DNA of 64,000 bases from Pseudomonas botevensis (GCF_019145475.1 NZ_JAHTKI010000012.1:90465-154464), one strand, 5' to 3'. Numbered from the stretch's first letter, positions 1 through 9,032 are shown. Numbers and translations: made by a program. Notes: a model not told the origin generated them from the sequence alone.

Positions 1-2
1 AG

Positions 3-440
3 GAAAAGGCCGACAAGCTGGCCAAGAAGCTGAAGAAGGGCAAAGGCTTCGATCTGGAAGACTTCCGCGATCAGTTGCAACAGATGAAGAACATGGGCGG
101 CCTTGGCGGGCTCATGGACAAGCTGCCGAACATCGGTGGCGTCAACCTGTCGCAGATGGGCAATGCCCAGAATGCGGCTGAAAAGCAGTTCAAGCAGATG
201 GAAGCCATCATCAACTCCATGACCCCGGCCGAGCGCCGCGACCCTGAGCTGATCAGCGGTTCGCGCAAGCGCCGGATCGCCTTGGGTTCCGGCACTCAGG
301 TGCAGGACATCGGTCGCTTGATCAAGCAGCACAAGCAGATGCAGAAGATGATGAAGAAATTCTCCGCCAAGGGCGGAATGGCGAAAATGATGCGCGGCAT
401 GGGCGGTATGTTGCCCGGCGGTGGCATGCCAAAGATGTAA
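3..440 (+). CDS. ffh: Signal recognition particle protein Ffh, C-terminal part (5' truncated by window)
   Basis: This is the last ~145 codons of the SRP GTPase, which targets nascent membrane proteins to FtsY and the translocon. The NG GTPase domain lies outside the window. What is visible is the methionine-rich M domain that binds 4.5S RNA and signal peptides: a basic stretch (KLAKKLKKGKGFD), the MKNMGGLGGLMDKLPN segment, the RNA-binding SGSRKRRIALGSG helix-loop region, and a Met/Gly-rich tail ending GGMPKM. The reading frame is open from base 3, so no start codon is expected here. It is followed by rpsP, a common Pseudomonas order. Confidence 0.97.
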   Translation, partial: EKADKLAKKLKKGKGFDLEDFRDQLQQMKNMGGLGGLMDKLPNIGGVNLSQMGNAQNAAEKQFKQMEAIINSMTPAERRDPELISGSRKRRIALGSGTQVQDIGRLIKQHKQMQKMMKKFSAKGGMAKMMRGMGGMLPGGGMPKM

Positions 441-447
441 AAGAACT

Positions 448-467
448 CGCCGGTCGTCGTACCGGCG
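448..467 (+). other. Hairpin downstream of ffh
   Basis: A perfect stem (GCCGGT/ACCGGC, loop CGTCGT) starts a few bases after the ffh stop. It has no clear T-run, so it may be an mRNA 3'-end stabiliser or a weak terminator. The rest of the 441-689 gap holds the rpsP promoter and leader. Confidence 0.45.
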
Positions 468-589
468 CAGGCCCCGCAAGGATGCGGGATCCACAGCAAA
501 CCCGCACCCGGCGGGAGCTGACCGGCCGTTTTCATCGACGGCTCTATCGCAAATCTGCACGGCATGCCACAGGCGCCGGAAAAAGTCAT

Positions 590-617
590 TTGCAAAAGTC
601 CGGATATTCCTTAGAAT
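590..617 (+). promoter_or_regulatory. Predicted sigma-70 promoter for rpsP-rimM-trmD-rplS
   Basis: TTGCAA (-35, 590-595) and TAGAAT (-10, 612-617) are separated by 16 bp, about 70 bp upstream of rpsP. This is the best sigma-70-like pair in the ffh-rpsP gap. It would drive the four-gene ribosomal protein/tRNA methylation operon independently of ffh. The call rests on consensus matching by eye. Confidence 0.55.
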
Positions 618-689
618 ATGCGGCCTTTCGGGCACCCATGCCCGCTGTGCATTTAGATTTGCAGCACCGACTACAGGAACGATGTTCAC

Positions 690-941
690 ATGCTAACAAT
701 CCGTCTTGCCCTTGGCGGCTCCAAAAAGCGCCCGTTTTACCACCTGACCGTAACCGACTCCCGCAACCCGCGTGACGGTTCCCACAAGGAACAAATCGGC
801 TTCTTCAACCCGGTTGCCCGTGGTCAGGAAGTTCGTCTGTCTGTAAACGACGAGCGTCTGAACTACTGGTTGAGCGTTGGCGCACAGCCATCTGAGCGTG
901 TTGCTCAGTTGCTGAAGGAAAAAGCCAAGGCTGCAGCCTGA
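690..941 (+). CDS. rpsP: 30S ribosomal protein S16
   Basis: This encodes 83 residues, the normal length for S16, a small-subunit protein needed for 30S assembly. The N-terminus MLTIRLALGGSKKRPFYHLT is the typical bS16 start, followed by the conserved RNPRDG and IGFFNP segments. It is the first gene of rpsP-rimM-trmD-rplS and is separated from rimM by 5 bases, so co-transcription is expected. The ATG follows an ACAGGAACG ribosome-binding site. Confidence 0.98.
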   Translation: MLTIRLALGGSKKRPFYHLTVTDSRNPRDGSHKEQIGFFNPVARGQEVRLSVNDERLNYWLSVGAQPSERVAQLLKEKAKAAA

Positions 942-946
942 GCAAT

Positions 947-1483
947 ATGAGCGCGACGCCAGAAAAAGCTGATGACCTGATCGTTGTCGGCAAGATTTTT
1001 TCGGTTCACGGCGTTCGCGGCGAGGTGAAGGTCTTTTCCTTTACCGATCCGATAGAAAACCTGTTGGATTACCGCAACTGGACGCTTCGGCGCGAAGGCG
1101 TGGTCAAACAGGTCGAGCTGGTCAGTGGCCGTTCCACTCAAAAGGATCTGGTCGCCAAGCTCAAAGGCCTCGACGATCGTGATGAAGCCCGTCTTCTGAG
1201 CGGTTACGAGATTTGTATCTCGCGAAGCCTTTTGCCCGACCTGACTGACGACGAGTACTACTGGTACGAGTTGGTTGGTCTGAAAGTCATCAACCAGGAC
1301 GAACAGCTGTTCGGCAAGGTTGATCACCTGTTGGAGACCGGCGCGAACGATGTATTGGTGGTCAAGCCCTGCGCAGGCAGCCTGGATGATCGCGAGCGGT
1401 TGTTGCCCTATACAGAGCAATGCGTGCTGGCAATCGACCTGGAGGCAGGCGAAATGAGGGTGGAATGGGACGCGGATTTCTAA
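947..1483 (+). CDS. rimM: Ribosome maturation factor RimM
   Basis: This 178-residue protein assists 16S processing and 30S head assembly through binding S19. The N-terminal RimM domain is marked by VVGKIFSVHGVRGEVKVFSF. The C-terminal PRC-barrel contains the conserved YYWYELVGLKV segment and ends in EMRVEWDADF. It lies between rpsP (5-bp gap) and trmD (3-bp gap), as in most gammaproteobacteria. Length and motifs are normal. Confidence 0.98.
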   Translation: MSATPEKADDLIVVGKIFSVHGVRGEVKVFSFTDPIENLLDYRNWTLRREGVVKQVELVSGRSTQKDLVAKLKGLDDRDEARLLSGYEICISRSLLPDLTDDEYYWYELVGLKVINQDEQLFGKVDHLLETGANDVLVVKPCAGSLDDRERLLPYTEQCVLAIDLEAGEMRVEWDADF

Positions 1484-1486
1484 GCA

Positions 1487-2239
1487 ATGGCCAGCCTGCG
1501 CATAGAAGTCATCACGTTGTTCCCCGAGATGTTCTCGGCCATCAGTGAGTACGGCATTACCAGTCGTGCGGTCAAACAGGAGCTCTTGCAGCTGACCTGT
1601 TGGAATCCGCGAGATTACACGACGGATCGACATCACACTGTGGACGATCGCCCGTTTGGCGGTGGTCCGGGCATGGTGATGAAGATCAAGCCCCTGGAAG
1701 ATGCTCTGGTTCAGGCCAAGGCAGCAGCCGGGGAGGCGGCGAAGGTGATTTACCTGTCCCCCCAAGGCCGTCAACTGAATCAGTCGGCGGTACGCGAGTT
1801 GGCAACATCGGATGCATTGATCCTGATTGCCGGCCGCTATGAAGGCATTGACGAGCGGTTTATTGAGGCTCATGTCGATGAAGAGTGGTCGATTGGCGAC
1901 TATGTATTGTCTGGCGGCGAGCTGCCGGCCATGGTCCTGATCGATGCGGTTACACGACTGCTGCCTGGAGCTTTAGGGCATGCGGACTCCGCCGAGGAAG
2001 ATTCCTTTACGGATGGTCTGCTGGATTGCCCGCACTACACCCGACCTGAGGTGTATGCGGATCAGCGTGTACCCGACGTGTTGCTGAGTGGCAACCACGC
2101 GCACATCCGGCGTTGGCGTTTACAGCAGTCCCTTGGTCGGACCTATGAACGACGCGCCGATCTTCTGGAAAGCCGCTCGCTTTCTGGAGAAGAGAAGAAG
2201 CTGCTCGAGGAATACATCCGCGAGCGGGACGATAGTTAA
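1487..2239 (+). CDS. trmD: tRNA (guanine-N1-)-methyltransferase TrmD
   Basis: TrmD methylates G37 in tRNAs reading CNN-type codons, which prevents +1 frameshifting. The 250-residue protein has the SPOUT trefoil-knot signatures FGGGPGMVMK near residue 57, GRYEGIDERF and WSIGDYVLSGGELPAM. It starts 3 bp after rimM and is followed by rplS after 45 bp. Nothing is missing from the knot. Confidence 0.98.
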   Translation: MASLRIEVITLFPEMFSAISEYGITSRAVKQELLQLTCWNPRDYTTDRHHTVDDRPFGGGPGMVMKIKPLEDALVQAKAAAGEAAKVIYLSPQGRQLNQSAVRELATSDALILIAGRYEGIDERFIEAHVDEEWSIGDYVLSGGELPAMVLIDAVTRLLPGALGHADSAEEDSFTDGLLDCPHYTRPEVYADQRVPDVLLSGNHAHIRRWRLQQSLGRTYERRADLLESRSLSGEEKKLLEEYIRERDDS

Positions 2240-2284
2240 CAACGTATCGATGGTAGATCCGACGATTTACCTTAGGAGCACAGC

Positions 2285-2635
2285 ATGACCAACAAAATCA
2301 TCCTTGCACTCGAAGCAGAGCAGATGAGCAAAGAAATCCCTGCCTTTGCCCCGGGCGACACCATTGTCGTTCAGGTGAAAGTGAAGGAAGGCGATCGTTC
2401 CCGTCTGCAAGCGTTCGAAGGCGTTGTAATCGCCAAGCGTAACCGCGGCGTGAACAGTGCGTTCACCGTTCGTAAAATCTCCAACGGTGTTGGCGTAGAA
2501 CGTACTTTCCAGACCTACTCCCCGCAAATCGACAGCATGGCTGTCAAGCGTCGCGGTGACGTACGTAAAGCCAAGCTGTACTACCTGCGCGACCTGTCGG
2601 GTAAAGCAGCTCGCATCAAGGAAAAACTGGTTTAA
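2285..2635 (+). CDS. rplS: 50S ribosomal protein L19
   Basis: The 116-residue protein is the usual size for bL19, which sits at the subunit interface. Characteristic segments are FAPGDTIVVQVKVKEG, FEGVVIAKRNRG and the C-terminal KAKLYYLRDLSGKAARIKE. A TTAGGAGCACAGC ribosome-binding site precedes the ATG. It is the last gene of the operon and is followed by a strong intrinsic terminator. Confidence 0.98.
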   Translation: MTNKIILALEAEQMSKEIPAFAPGDTIVVQVKVKEGDRSRLQAFEGVVIAKRNRGVNSAFTVRKISNGVGVERTFQTYSPQIDSMAVKRRGDVRKAKLYYLRDLSGKAARIKEKLV

Positions 2636-2652
2636 TCCCAGTCTCCGATGCA

Positions 2653-2682
2653 GAAAAAAGCAGCCTACGGGCTGCTTTTTTG
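2653..2682 (+). terminator. Rho-independent terminator of the rpsP-rplS operon
   Basis: AAAAAAGCAGCC and GGCTGCTTTTTT form a perfect stem around a TAC loop and end in a T-run, 17 bp after rplS. Confidence 0.92.
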
Positions 2683-2854
2683 TTGCCTGCGATTTATTCA
2701 TCCCGGTTCCGCGGGATGATTCGGAATCGGATCACTGCGTTCGATGGCTGTGGGGGTGGGAATCGATGGCCTGGACAACACAGAACGGTTCCTTGAACTG
2801 ACGCGCTGTGAAAGACTGACCGCCATTTCCCGTTCACTCGTTATTTGCGTGCCC

Positions 2855-3751
2855 ATGCCTGCCATCGACCATCCGCTGATTGACCAGTTTCTCGACGCCC
2901 TGTGGCTGGAAAAAGGCCTGTCCGATAACACCCGCGATGCCTATCGCAGTGATCTGGCACTGTTCAACGGCTGGTTGCAGGAAAAACATCTGGAACTGAT
3001 CAACGCCGGTCGCGAGCTGATCCTCGATCACCTGGCCTGGCGTCTGGAGCAGAATTACAAACCCCGCTCCACCGCGCGATTTCTCTCCGGTGTTCGTGGC
3101 TTTTATCGCTATCTGCTGCGAGAAAAGCTGATCTCGGTCGACCCGACCTTGCGCGTGGACATGCCGCAACTGGGCCGACCACTGCCCAAATCCCTGTCGG
3201 AGGCCGATGTCGAAGCGCTGCTCGCAGCACCGGATCTGAGCGAAGCCATCGGCCAGCGCGATCGCGCCATGCTCGAAGTGCTGTACGCCTGTGGCTTGCG
3301 GGTGACTGAGCTGGTGAGCCTGACGCTGGAGCAGGTCAACCTGCGCCAGGGTGTGCTGCGGGTCATGGGCAAGGGCAGCAAGGAGCGCCTGGTGCCGATG
3401 GGCGAGGAGGCGATTGTCTGGGTCGAGCGATACCTGCGCGATGGTCGCAGCGAACTGCTCGGCGGGCGCCCCAGCGATGTGCTGTTCCCCAGCCTGCGCG
3501 GCGAGCAGATGACCCGGCAGACCTTCTGGCACCGCATCAAGCATCAGGCCAAGGTCGCCGGGATCGGCAAGTCCCTGTCGCCGCACACGTTGCGCCACGC
3601 CTTCGCCACTCACTTGCTCAACCACGGTGCGGACTTGCGGGTGGTGCAGATGCTGTTGGGGCACAGCGATCTGTCGACCACGCAGATTTACACCCATGTC
3701 GCCCGGGCACGGTTGCAGGACCTGCATGCCAAACATCACCCGCGTGGCTGA
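2855..3751 (+). CDS. xerD: Site-specific tyrosine recombinase XerD
   Basis: XerD works with XerC at dif to resolve chromosome dimers. Starting at the ATG at 2855 gives 298 residues, the standard XerD length, beginning MPAIDHPLIDQFLDALWLEK; an in-frame GTG at 2744 would add 37 residues that do not look like XerD. The N-terminal SAM-like DNA-binding domain covers about residues 1-90. The catalytic domain shows the Arg in CGLRVTEL, the HTLRHAFATH box, GHSD and the nucleophile Tyr in TTQIYTH. dsbC follows, as in other Pseudomonas. Confidence 0.97.
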   Translation: MPAIDHPLIDQFLDALWLEKGLSDNTRDAYRSDLALFNGWLQEKHLELINAGRELILDHLAWRLEQNYKPRSTARFLSGVRGFYRYLLREKLISVDPTLRVDMPQLGRPLPKSLSEADVEALLAAPDLSEAIGQRDRAMLEVLYACGLRVTELVSLTLEQVNLRQGVLRVMGKGSKERLVPMGEEAIVWVERYLRDGRSELLGGRPSDVLFPSLRGEQMTRQTFWHRIKHQAKVAGIGKSLSPHTLRHAFATHLLNHGADLRVVQMLLGHSDLSTTQIYTHVARARLQDLHAKHHPRG

Positions 3752-3900
3752 ACCAGGAAGCCGGAAGTCTTGCGACAGGCGCATTCGGCCATGCAGGCCT
3801 TATGTGTTAGGCTTTGCCGGTTTGCACGATGGGCGGTTATGACCCGGTGTTCCGGCACGGGCGTTCTGATCGTTCCATTTGTCCGCCTTCAGGAGTTCTC

Positions 3901-4632
3901 ATGCGTCTGACCCAGATTTTCGCCGCCGCAGCCATTGCGTTGGTCAGCACCTTTGCCGTCGCCGATGATGCGGCCGACAAAGCCATCCGCCAGAGCCTGG
4001 AAAACCTCCAGCTCGACGTGCCGGTGGACACCATTACCGCCAGCCCGCTGCCGGGCCTGTACGAAGTCAAGCTCAAGGGCAGCCGCGTGCTCTACGCCAG
4101 CGCCGACGGCCAGTACATCGTTCAGGGCTACATGTTCCAGCTCAAGGACGGTAAACCGGTCAACCTGACCGAGAAGACCGAGCGCCTGGGCATTTCCAAA
4201 CTGATCAATGCGATCCCGGTGGCCGAAACCGTGGTCTACCCGGCCGTGGGCGAAACCAAGTCCCACATCACCGTGTTCACCGACACCACGTGCCCGTACT
4301 GCCACAAGCTGCACGCCGAAGTGCCGGAGCTGAACAAGCGCGGCATCGAAGTGCGTTATGTCGCGTTCCCGCGCCAGGGCCTGGGTTCGCCGGGTGACGA
4401 GCAACTGCAAGCGGTGTGGTGCTCCAAAGACAAGAAGTCGGCCATGGACAAAATGGTCGACGGCAAGGAAATCAAGGCCGCCAAGTGCGATAACCCGGTT
4501 TCCAAGCAGTTCGCCCTCGGTCAGTCGATCGGTGTGAACGGCACGCCGGCCATCGTTTTGGCTGACGGACAAGTCATCCCGGGCTACCAGCCTGCGCCAC
4601 AAGTCGCCAAACTGGCGCTGGGCGCGAAGTAA
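3901..4632 (+). CDS. dsbC: Thiol:disulfide interchange protein DsbC (periplasmic isomerase)
   Basis: This protein reshuffles wrong disulfides in periplasmic proteins. The ATG at 3901 follows a CAGGAGTT ribosome-binding site and gives 243 residues. Residues 1-20 are a signal peptide (cleavage after AVA). The N-terminal dimerisation domain (~22-85) precedes a thioredoxin-fold domain with the active site CPYC at residues 131-134. A second cysteine pair (WCSKDKKS ... AKCDNP) and the cis-Pro loop NGTPAI are present. It sits downstream of xerD and upstream of hom. Confidence 0.97.
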   Translation: MRLTQIFAAAAIALVSTFAVADDAADKAIRQSLENLQLDVPVDTITASPLPGLYEVKLKGSRVLYASADGQYIVQGYMFQLKDGKPVNLTEKTERLGISKLINAIPVAETVVYPAVGETKSHITVFTDTTCPYCHKLHAEVPELNKRGIEVRYVAFPRQGLGSPGDEQLQAVWCSKDKKSAMDKMVDGKEIKAAKCDNPVSKQFALGQSIGVNGTPAIVLADGQVIPGYQPAPQVAKLALGAK

Positions 4633-4724
4633 ATTCGCATCGTCACGGGCAGCCGTTGACGAGCGTGGTCCGGTGGCAGCATTGCCGGGCCATCAATGAG
4701 AGCCGCGAACCTGCGGTTGTTTTC

Positions 4725-4750
4725 ACGGCCGGCCTCGTGTCGGCCGTTTT
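4725..4750 (+). terminator. Hairpin with T-run directly upstream of hom
   Basis: ACGGCCG and CGGCCGT pair around a 9-nt loop and run into TTTT, ending 14 bp before the hom GTG and overlapping its leader. A smaller hairpin (CCGC/GCGG, then TTGTTTT) lies just upstream at about 4703-4722. The pair could terminate dsbC or act as an attenuator-like leader for hom. Confidence 0.6.
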
Positions 4751-4764
4751 ATGGGGAGTTCACA

Positions 4765-6069
4765 GTGAAACCGGTCAAAGTAGGCATCTGTGGGTTAGGG
4801 ACCGTCGGTGGCGGAACCTTCAACGTACTTCAGCGCAACGCCGAGGAAATTGCTCGTCGTGCCGGGCGTGGAATCGAAGTGGCACAAATTGCCATGCGCA
4901 CGCCAAAGCCTCAGTTCCAGACGACCGGTATTGCGATTACCAACGATGTCTTCGAAGTGGCCACGAACCCTGAGATCGACATCGTCATAGAGCTGATGGG
5001 CGGCTATACCGTTGCCCGCGAGCTGGTACTCAAGGCCATCGAGAATGGCAAGCATGTGGTCACCGCGAACAAGGCTCTGATTGCCGTTCACGGTAATGAA
5101 ATTTTCGCCAAGGCACGCGAGAAAGGCGTCATCGTGGCGTTCGAAGCGGCCGTGGCCGGTGGCATTCCGGTGATCAAGGCGATCCGCGAAGGCCTGTCCG
5201 CCAACCGTATCAACTGGGTGGCCGGGATCATCAACGGCACCGGCAACTTCATCCTCACCGAAATGCGCGAGAAGGGTCGCACCTTCGAAGACGTGCTGGC
5301 CGAAGCCCAGGCGCTGGGTTATGCCGAAGCCGATCCGACCTTCGACGTTGAAGGCATCGACGCCGCGCATAAGCTGACGATCCTGGCCTCGATCGCGTTC
5401 GGCATTCCGCTGCAATTCGACAAGGCTTACACCGAAGGCATCACCAAGCTGACCACCGCCGACGTGAACTACGCCGAAGCCCTGGGCTACCGCATCAAGC
5501 ACCTCGGTGTGGCGCGCAGCACTGCTGCCGGCATCGAGTTGCGCGTCCACCCGACGCTGATCCCGGCCGATCGTCTGATCGCCAACGTCAACGGCGTGAT
5601 GAACGCGGTGATGGTCAACGGCGACGCTGCCGGTTCGACCCTGTTCTACGGCGCTGGCGCCGGCATGGAGCCGACCGCTTCGTCGGTGATCGCCGACCTG
5701 GTGGACGTGGTTCGCGCCATGACCTCCGACCCGGAAAACCGCGTTCCGCACCTGGCCTTCCAGCCGGATTCGCTGTCGGCCCATCCGATCCTGCCGATCG
5801 AAGCCTGCGAAAGCGCTTACTACCTGCGCATCCAGGCCAAGGACCATCCGGGCGTTCTGGCCCAGGTGGCGAGCATCCTGTCGGAGCGTGGCATCAACAT
5901 CGAGTCGATCATGCAGAAGGAAGTCGAGGAGCACGATGGCCTGGTGCCGATGATCCTGCTGACCCATCGTGTGCTGGAGCAGCACATCAACGACGCCATC
6001 GCTGCCCTCGAAGCGCTGGCGGGTGTGGTCGGTCCGGTTGTGCGGATCCGTGTCGAGTCCCTGAACTAA
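4765..6069 (+). CDS. hom: Homoserine dehydrogenase
   Basis: Homoserine dehydrogenase reduces aspartate semialdehyde to homoserine, the branch point to threonine and methionine. I place the start at the GTG at 4765 (ATGGGGAG ribosome-binding site), which gives 434 residues, the common Pseudomonas length; an upstream in-frame start at 4696 lies before the GLGTVGGGT Rossmann loop with no family match. The catalytic domain contains the conserved GIINGTGNFIL segment. The C-terminal ~80 residues are an ACT domain (HPGVLAQVASILSERGINIE), implying threonine feedback inhibition. thrC follows after 63 bp. Confidence 0.97.
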   Translation: MKPVKVGICGLGTVGGGTFNVLQRNAEEIARRAGRGIEVAQIAMRTPKPQFQTTGIAITNDVFEVATNPEIDIVIELMGGYTVARELVLKAIENGKHVVTANKALIAVHGNEIFAKAREKGVIVAFEAAVAGGIPVIKAIREGLSANRINWVAGIINGTGNFILTEMREKGRTFEDVLAEAQALGYAEADPTFDVEGIDAAHKLTILASIAFGIPLQFDKAYTEGITKLTTADVNYAEALGYRIKHLGVARSTAAGIELRVHPTLIPADRLIANVNGVMNAVMVNGDAAGSTLFYGAGAGMEPTASSVIADLVDVVRAMTSDPENRVPHLAFQPDSLSAHPILPIEACESAYYLRIQAKDHPGVLAQVASILSERGINIESIMQKEVEEHDGLVPMILLTHRVLEQHINDAIAALEALAGVVGPVVRIRVESLN

Positions 6070-6080
6070 GCCGTTATCGA

Positions 6081-6105
6081 GCACCGGGTCCGCGTGGCCC
6101 GGTGC
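6081..6105 (+). other. Intercistronic hairpin hom/thrC
   Basis: GCACCGGG and CCCGGTGC form a perfect 8-bp stem around a 9-nt loop in the 63-bp gap. There is no T-tract. It probably tunes mRNA stability or relative expression of the two genes rather than terminating. Confidence 0.5.
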
Positions 6106-6132
6106 TGCGAACACTGTCCATTGGAGTCAGTC

Positions 6133-7542
6133 ATGCGTTACATCAGTACCCGCGGCCAGGCACCGGCCCTGAATTTCGAAGACGTCCTGCTGGCTGGCCT
6201 TGCCACCGACGGCGGTCTGTACGTCCCGGAAAACCTGCCACGCTTCACCCAGGAAGAAATCGCTTCCTGGGCGGGCCTGCCGTACCACGAACTGGCCTTC
6301 CGGGTGATGCGTCCGTTCGTGACCGGCAGCATCCCGGATGCCGATTTCAAAAAGATCCTTGAAGAAACCTACGGTGTGTTTTCGCACAACGCCGTCGCGC
6401 CGTTGCGCCAACTGAACGGCAACGAATGGGTGATGGAGCTGTTCCACGGCCCGACCCTGGCGTTCAAGGACTTCGCCCTGCAACTGCTCGGTCGCCTGCT
6501 CGACTACGTGCTGGAAAAGCGCGGCGAGCGCGTGGTGATCGTCGGTGCCACCTCCGGTGATACCGGCTCGGCGGCCATCGAAGGTTGCAAGCACTGCGAA
6601 AACGTCGACATCTTCATCCTGCACCCGCACAACCGTGTGTCCGAAGTGCAGCGCCGGCAGATGACCACCATCCTCGGTGAAAACATCCACAACATCGCCA
6701 TCGAAGGCAACTTCGACGACTGCCAGGAAATGGTCAAGGCGAGTTTCGCCGACCAGAGCTTCCTCAAGGGCACGCGTCTGGTCGCGGTGAACTCGATCAA
6801 CTGGGCGCGGATCATGGCCCAGATCGTTTACTACTTCCACGCAGCGCTGCAATTGGGCGGCCCGGCGCGTTCGGTATCGTTCTCGGTGCCGACCGGCAAC
6901 TTCGGCGACATCTTCGCCGGTTACCTGGCACGCAACATGGGTCTGCCGATCAACCAGTTGATCGTCGCCACCAACCGCAACGACATCCTGCACCGCTTCA
7001 TGAGCGGCAACCAGTACGTCAAGGAAACCCTGCACGCCACCCTGTCGCCGTCGATGGACATCATGGTGTCGTCGAACTTCGAACGCCTGCTGTTCGACCT
7101 GCACGGTCGCAACGGCGCGGCGATTGCCGGGCTGATGGACTCGTTCAAGCAGGGCGGCGGCTTCAGCGTCGAGCAGGAACGCTGGACCGAAGCACGCAAG
7201 CTGTTCGACTCCCTGGCCGTGGACGATGCGCAAACCTGCGAAACCATCGCCGAAGTCTTTGCCCAGACCGGCGAAGTGCTGGATCCGCACACCGCCATCG
7301 GCGTGAAGGCCGCGCGTGAATGCCGTCGCAGCCTGGACATCCCGATGGTGATTCTGGGAACGGCCCACCCGGTCAAATTCCCTGACGCGGTGGAAAAGGC
7401 CGGTGTAGGAAAAGCTCTCGAACTCCCTGCACATCTTTCTGATTTGTTTGAGAGAGAAGAGCGTTGCACCGTTCTGGCAAATGAGCTGAAAGCCGTGCAG
7501 GCCTTTGTCAGCCAGCATGGCAATCGCGGCAAGCCGCTTTAA
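6133..7542 (+). CDS. thrC: Threonine synthase
   Basis: This PLP enzyme converts O-phosphohomoserine to threonine, the last step of the pathway begun by the upstream hom. The start at 6133 follows TTGGAG and gives 469 residues beginning MRYISTRGQAPALNFEDVLL. An in-frame start at 6094 is unlikely because it has no ribosome-binding site. The PLP lysine is K112 in LAFKDFALQ. The phosphate-binding GATSGDTGSAA and the SVPTGNFGDIFAGY loop are intact. A terminator follows. Confidence 0.97.
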   Translation: MRYISTRGQAPALNFEDVLLAGLATDGGLYVPENLPRFTQEEIASWAGLPYHELAFRVMRPFVTGSIPDADFKKILEETYGVFSHNAVAPLRQLNGNEWVMELFHGPTLAFKDFALQLLGRLLDYVLEKRGERVVIVGATSGDTGSAAIEGCKHCENVDIFILHPHNRVSEVQRRQMTTILGENIHNIAIEGNFDDCQEMVKASFADQSFLKGTRLVAVNSINWARIMAQIVYYFHAALQLGGPARSVSFSVPTGNFGDIFAGYLARNMGLPINQLIVATNRNDILHRFMSGNQYVKETLHATLSPSMDIMVSSNFERLLFDLHGRNGAAIAGLMDSFKQGGGFSVEQERWTEARKLFDSLAVDDAQTCETIAEVFAQTGEVLDPHTAIGVKAARECRRSLDIPMVILGTAHPVKFPDAVEKAGVGKALELPAHLSDLFEREERCTVLANELKAVQAFVSQHGNRGKPL

Positions 7543-7565
7543 GCCCGAAAAGCTGTCACATTTTG

Positions 7566-7592
7566 AAGCCCGTCTCCTGACGGGCTTTTTTG
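7566..7592 (+). terminator. Rho-independent terminator after thrC
   Basis: AAGCCCGTC and GACGGGCTT pair around TCCT and lead into TTTT, 23 bp after the thrC stop. Confidence 0.92.
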
Positions 7593-7661
7593 TTTCTGCT
7601 GCCACACTGCTCGGGTTTTCACCCTTGAAGGACGGGTGACTCCATCACGAAGGAAGTGGCA

Positions 7662-9032
7662 ATGCTGTTTGAAAGAGCAATGAAATCGACGCTTGGCCGG
7701 TTGTGTCTGGTGCTGGTGTTGGGGGCAACACCCGGGAGCGAGGCCGCGCAACTGGCGCTGCATGATCAGGAGCCACTCAACGTCGCTCCGATCGAACTGG
7801 ATGAGGCGGAACACCAGTGGATTCGGGATCATCCCGAGGTGACTGTCGCGGCGGTGCAATACCCGCTGTATCTGTTCCAGGATGAACACGGTCACTGGAG
7901 CGGTCTGAACAACGATGTCCTGCGGCGCATCAGCGCCATGACCGGCCTGCGATTCGTCTATCAGGAATCGTTTTCCACCGATCAGATGCTCGAACGCCTG
8001 GAGAGCGGAGCGGCGGACATCAGCACGACCCTGGCGATGAACGATCAGCGCAAGGCGTTCCTGGATTTCAGTCATGCCTTTGGCGGGGCTGGCTGGGTGT
8101 TCGTCGGGCGCCGGGGGGCGCCCGAGGTGAACGCCCTGGAGCAACTGGCCAAGCGGGTACTGGTGCTTCCGGCCAGGCATGCACTGGAAGATTCCATACG
8201 TCGCGATTACCCCGCCATCGAAGTCCGTTCGGTAAAGACCTATGCCGAAGCCCGGGCGCTGGTCGAAAGCGGTGAGGCTTACGCCACCATTGAGAACGAG
8301 ACGGGCGCCCAACTCTATCCATCGGGTCTGCTCAAGGTCGGTGCCCTGGTCGAGGGCAAGTGGGAGGCCGATCACCTGGCCGTGCGTAAGGGCCAGCCCG
8401 AGCTGCTGAGTATCCTCAACAAGGCGCTGGAGGCGTTCCACGCCAGCGAACTGCGCGCGATCCGCATGAAATGGCTGAGCGGCGTCGTGCCTGCCGCTGT
8501 GCCGACGCTCTGGCAACGCCTTACGCAATGGGGCTGTTGGGGCATGCTGGTGGTCAGCGTGTTCGGGGTGTTGTCGTTGCTGTGGAACCGTCGGCTGACC
8601 GCCGAGGTCAAGCAGCGCTGTGACGTGGAGCGCAACCTGAGTGACCAGTTGGCATTTCAGCGCGCGTTGATCGACGCCATGCCGGACCCGGTGTTCGTGC
8701 GGGATTTGCAGGGGCGCCTGATCCTGTGCAACAGAAGTTACGAGGAGGCGTTGTCGGTTCGTTTCGATCAGGTGCAGGGACGCCTGCTGATCGAGGTCGA
8801 CGCGTTGCCGGAGTCGACCGCGCGAATGCTGCACGGTGAATTCATGATCCAGCTGCGCACGCGCAAGACGCGTTTCAGCACGCGCCAGTTGTTGTTCAAG
8901 AGCGGCGTGCATGAGGTCTATCAGTGGACGGTGCCGTTTTTCAGTGCCGACGGCGAGTTGCGCGGGCTGGTGGGAGGCTGGACGGATATCACCCAGCGCA
9001 GGGCGGAAAGCGGTTGTCAGTGTCTGCTTTGA
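7662..9032 (+). CDS. Periplasmic substrate-binding/PAS sensor protein, BvgS/EvgS-like but lacking the kinase
   Basis: This is a 456-residue protein with the start chosen after AAGGAAG. A signal sequence (~7-28) is followed by an SBP_bac_3-type solute-binding domain (~45-270; segments WIRDHPEVTVAAVQYPLY, SGLNNDVLRRISAMTGL, LDFSHAF). A single membrane helix lies around residues 290-310. A PAS domain (~327-440) contains ALIDAMPDPVFVRDLQGRL and ends with a PAC-like GWTDITQRR. In BvgS/EvgS relatives a coiled coil, histidine kinase, receiver and HPt domain follow. Here the frame ends six residues later at TGA and no kinase sequence follows. It may be a decayed hybrid kinase or a stand-alone sensor. 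Confidence 0.8.
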   Translation: MLFERAMKSTLGRLCLVLVLGATPGSEAAQLALHDQEPLNVAPIELDEAEHQWIRDHPEVTVAAVQYPLYLFQDEHGHWSGLNNDVLRRISAMTGLRFVYQESFSTDQMLERLESGAADISTTLAMNDQRKAFLDFSHAFGGAGWVFVGRRGAPEVNALEQLAKRVLVLPARHALEDSIRRDYPAIEVRSVKTYAEARALVESGEAYATIENETGAQLYPSGLLKVGALVEGKWEADHLAVRKGQPELLSILNKALEAFHASELRAIRMKWLSGVVPAAVPTLWQRLTQWGCWGMLVVSVFGVLSLLWNRRLTAEVKQRCDVERNLSDQLAFQRALIDAMPDPVFVRDLQGRLILCNRSYEEALSVRFDQVQGRLLIEVDALPESTARMLHGEFMIQLRTRKTRFSTRQLLFKSGVHEVYQWTVPFFSADGELRGLVGGWTDITQRRAESGCQCLL

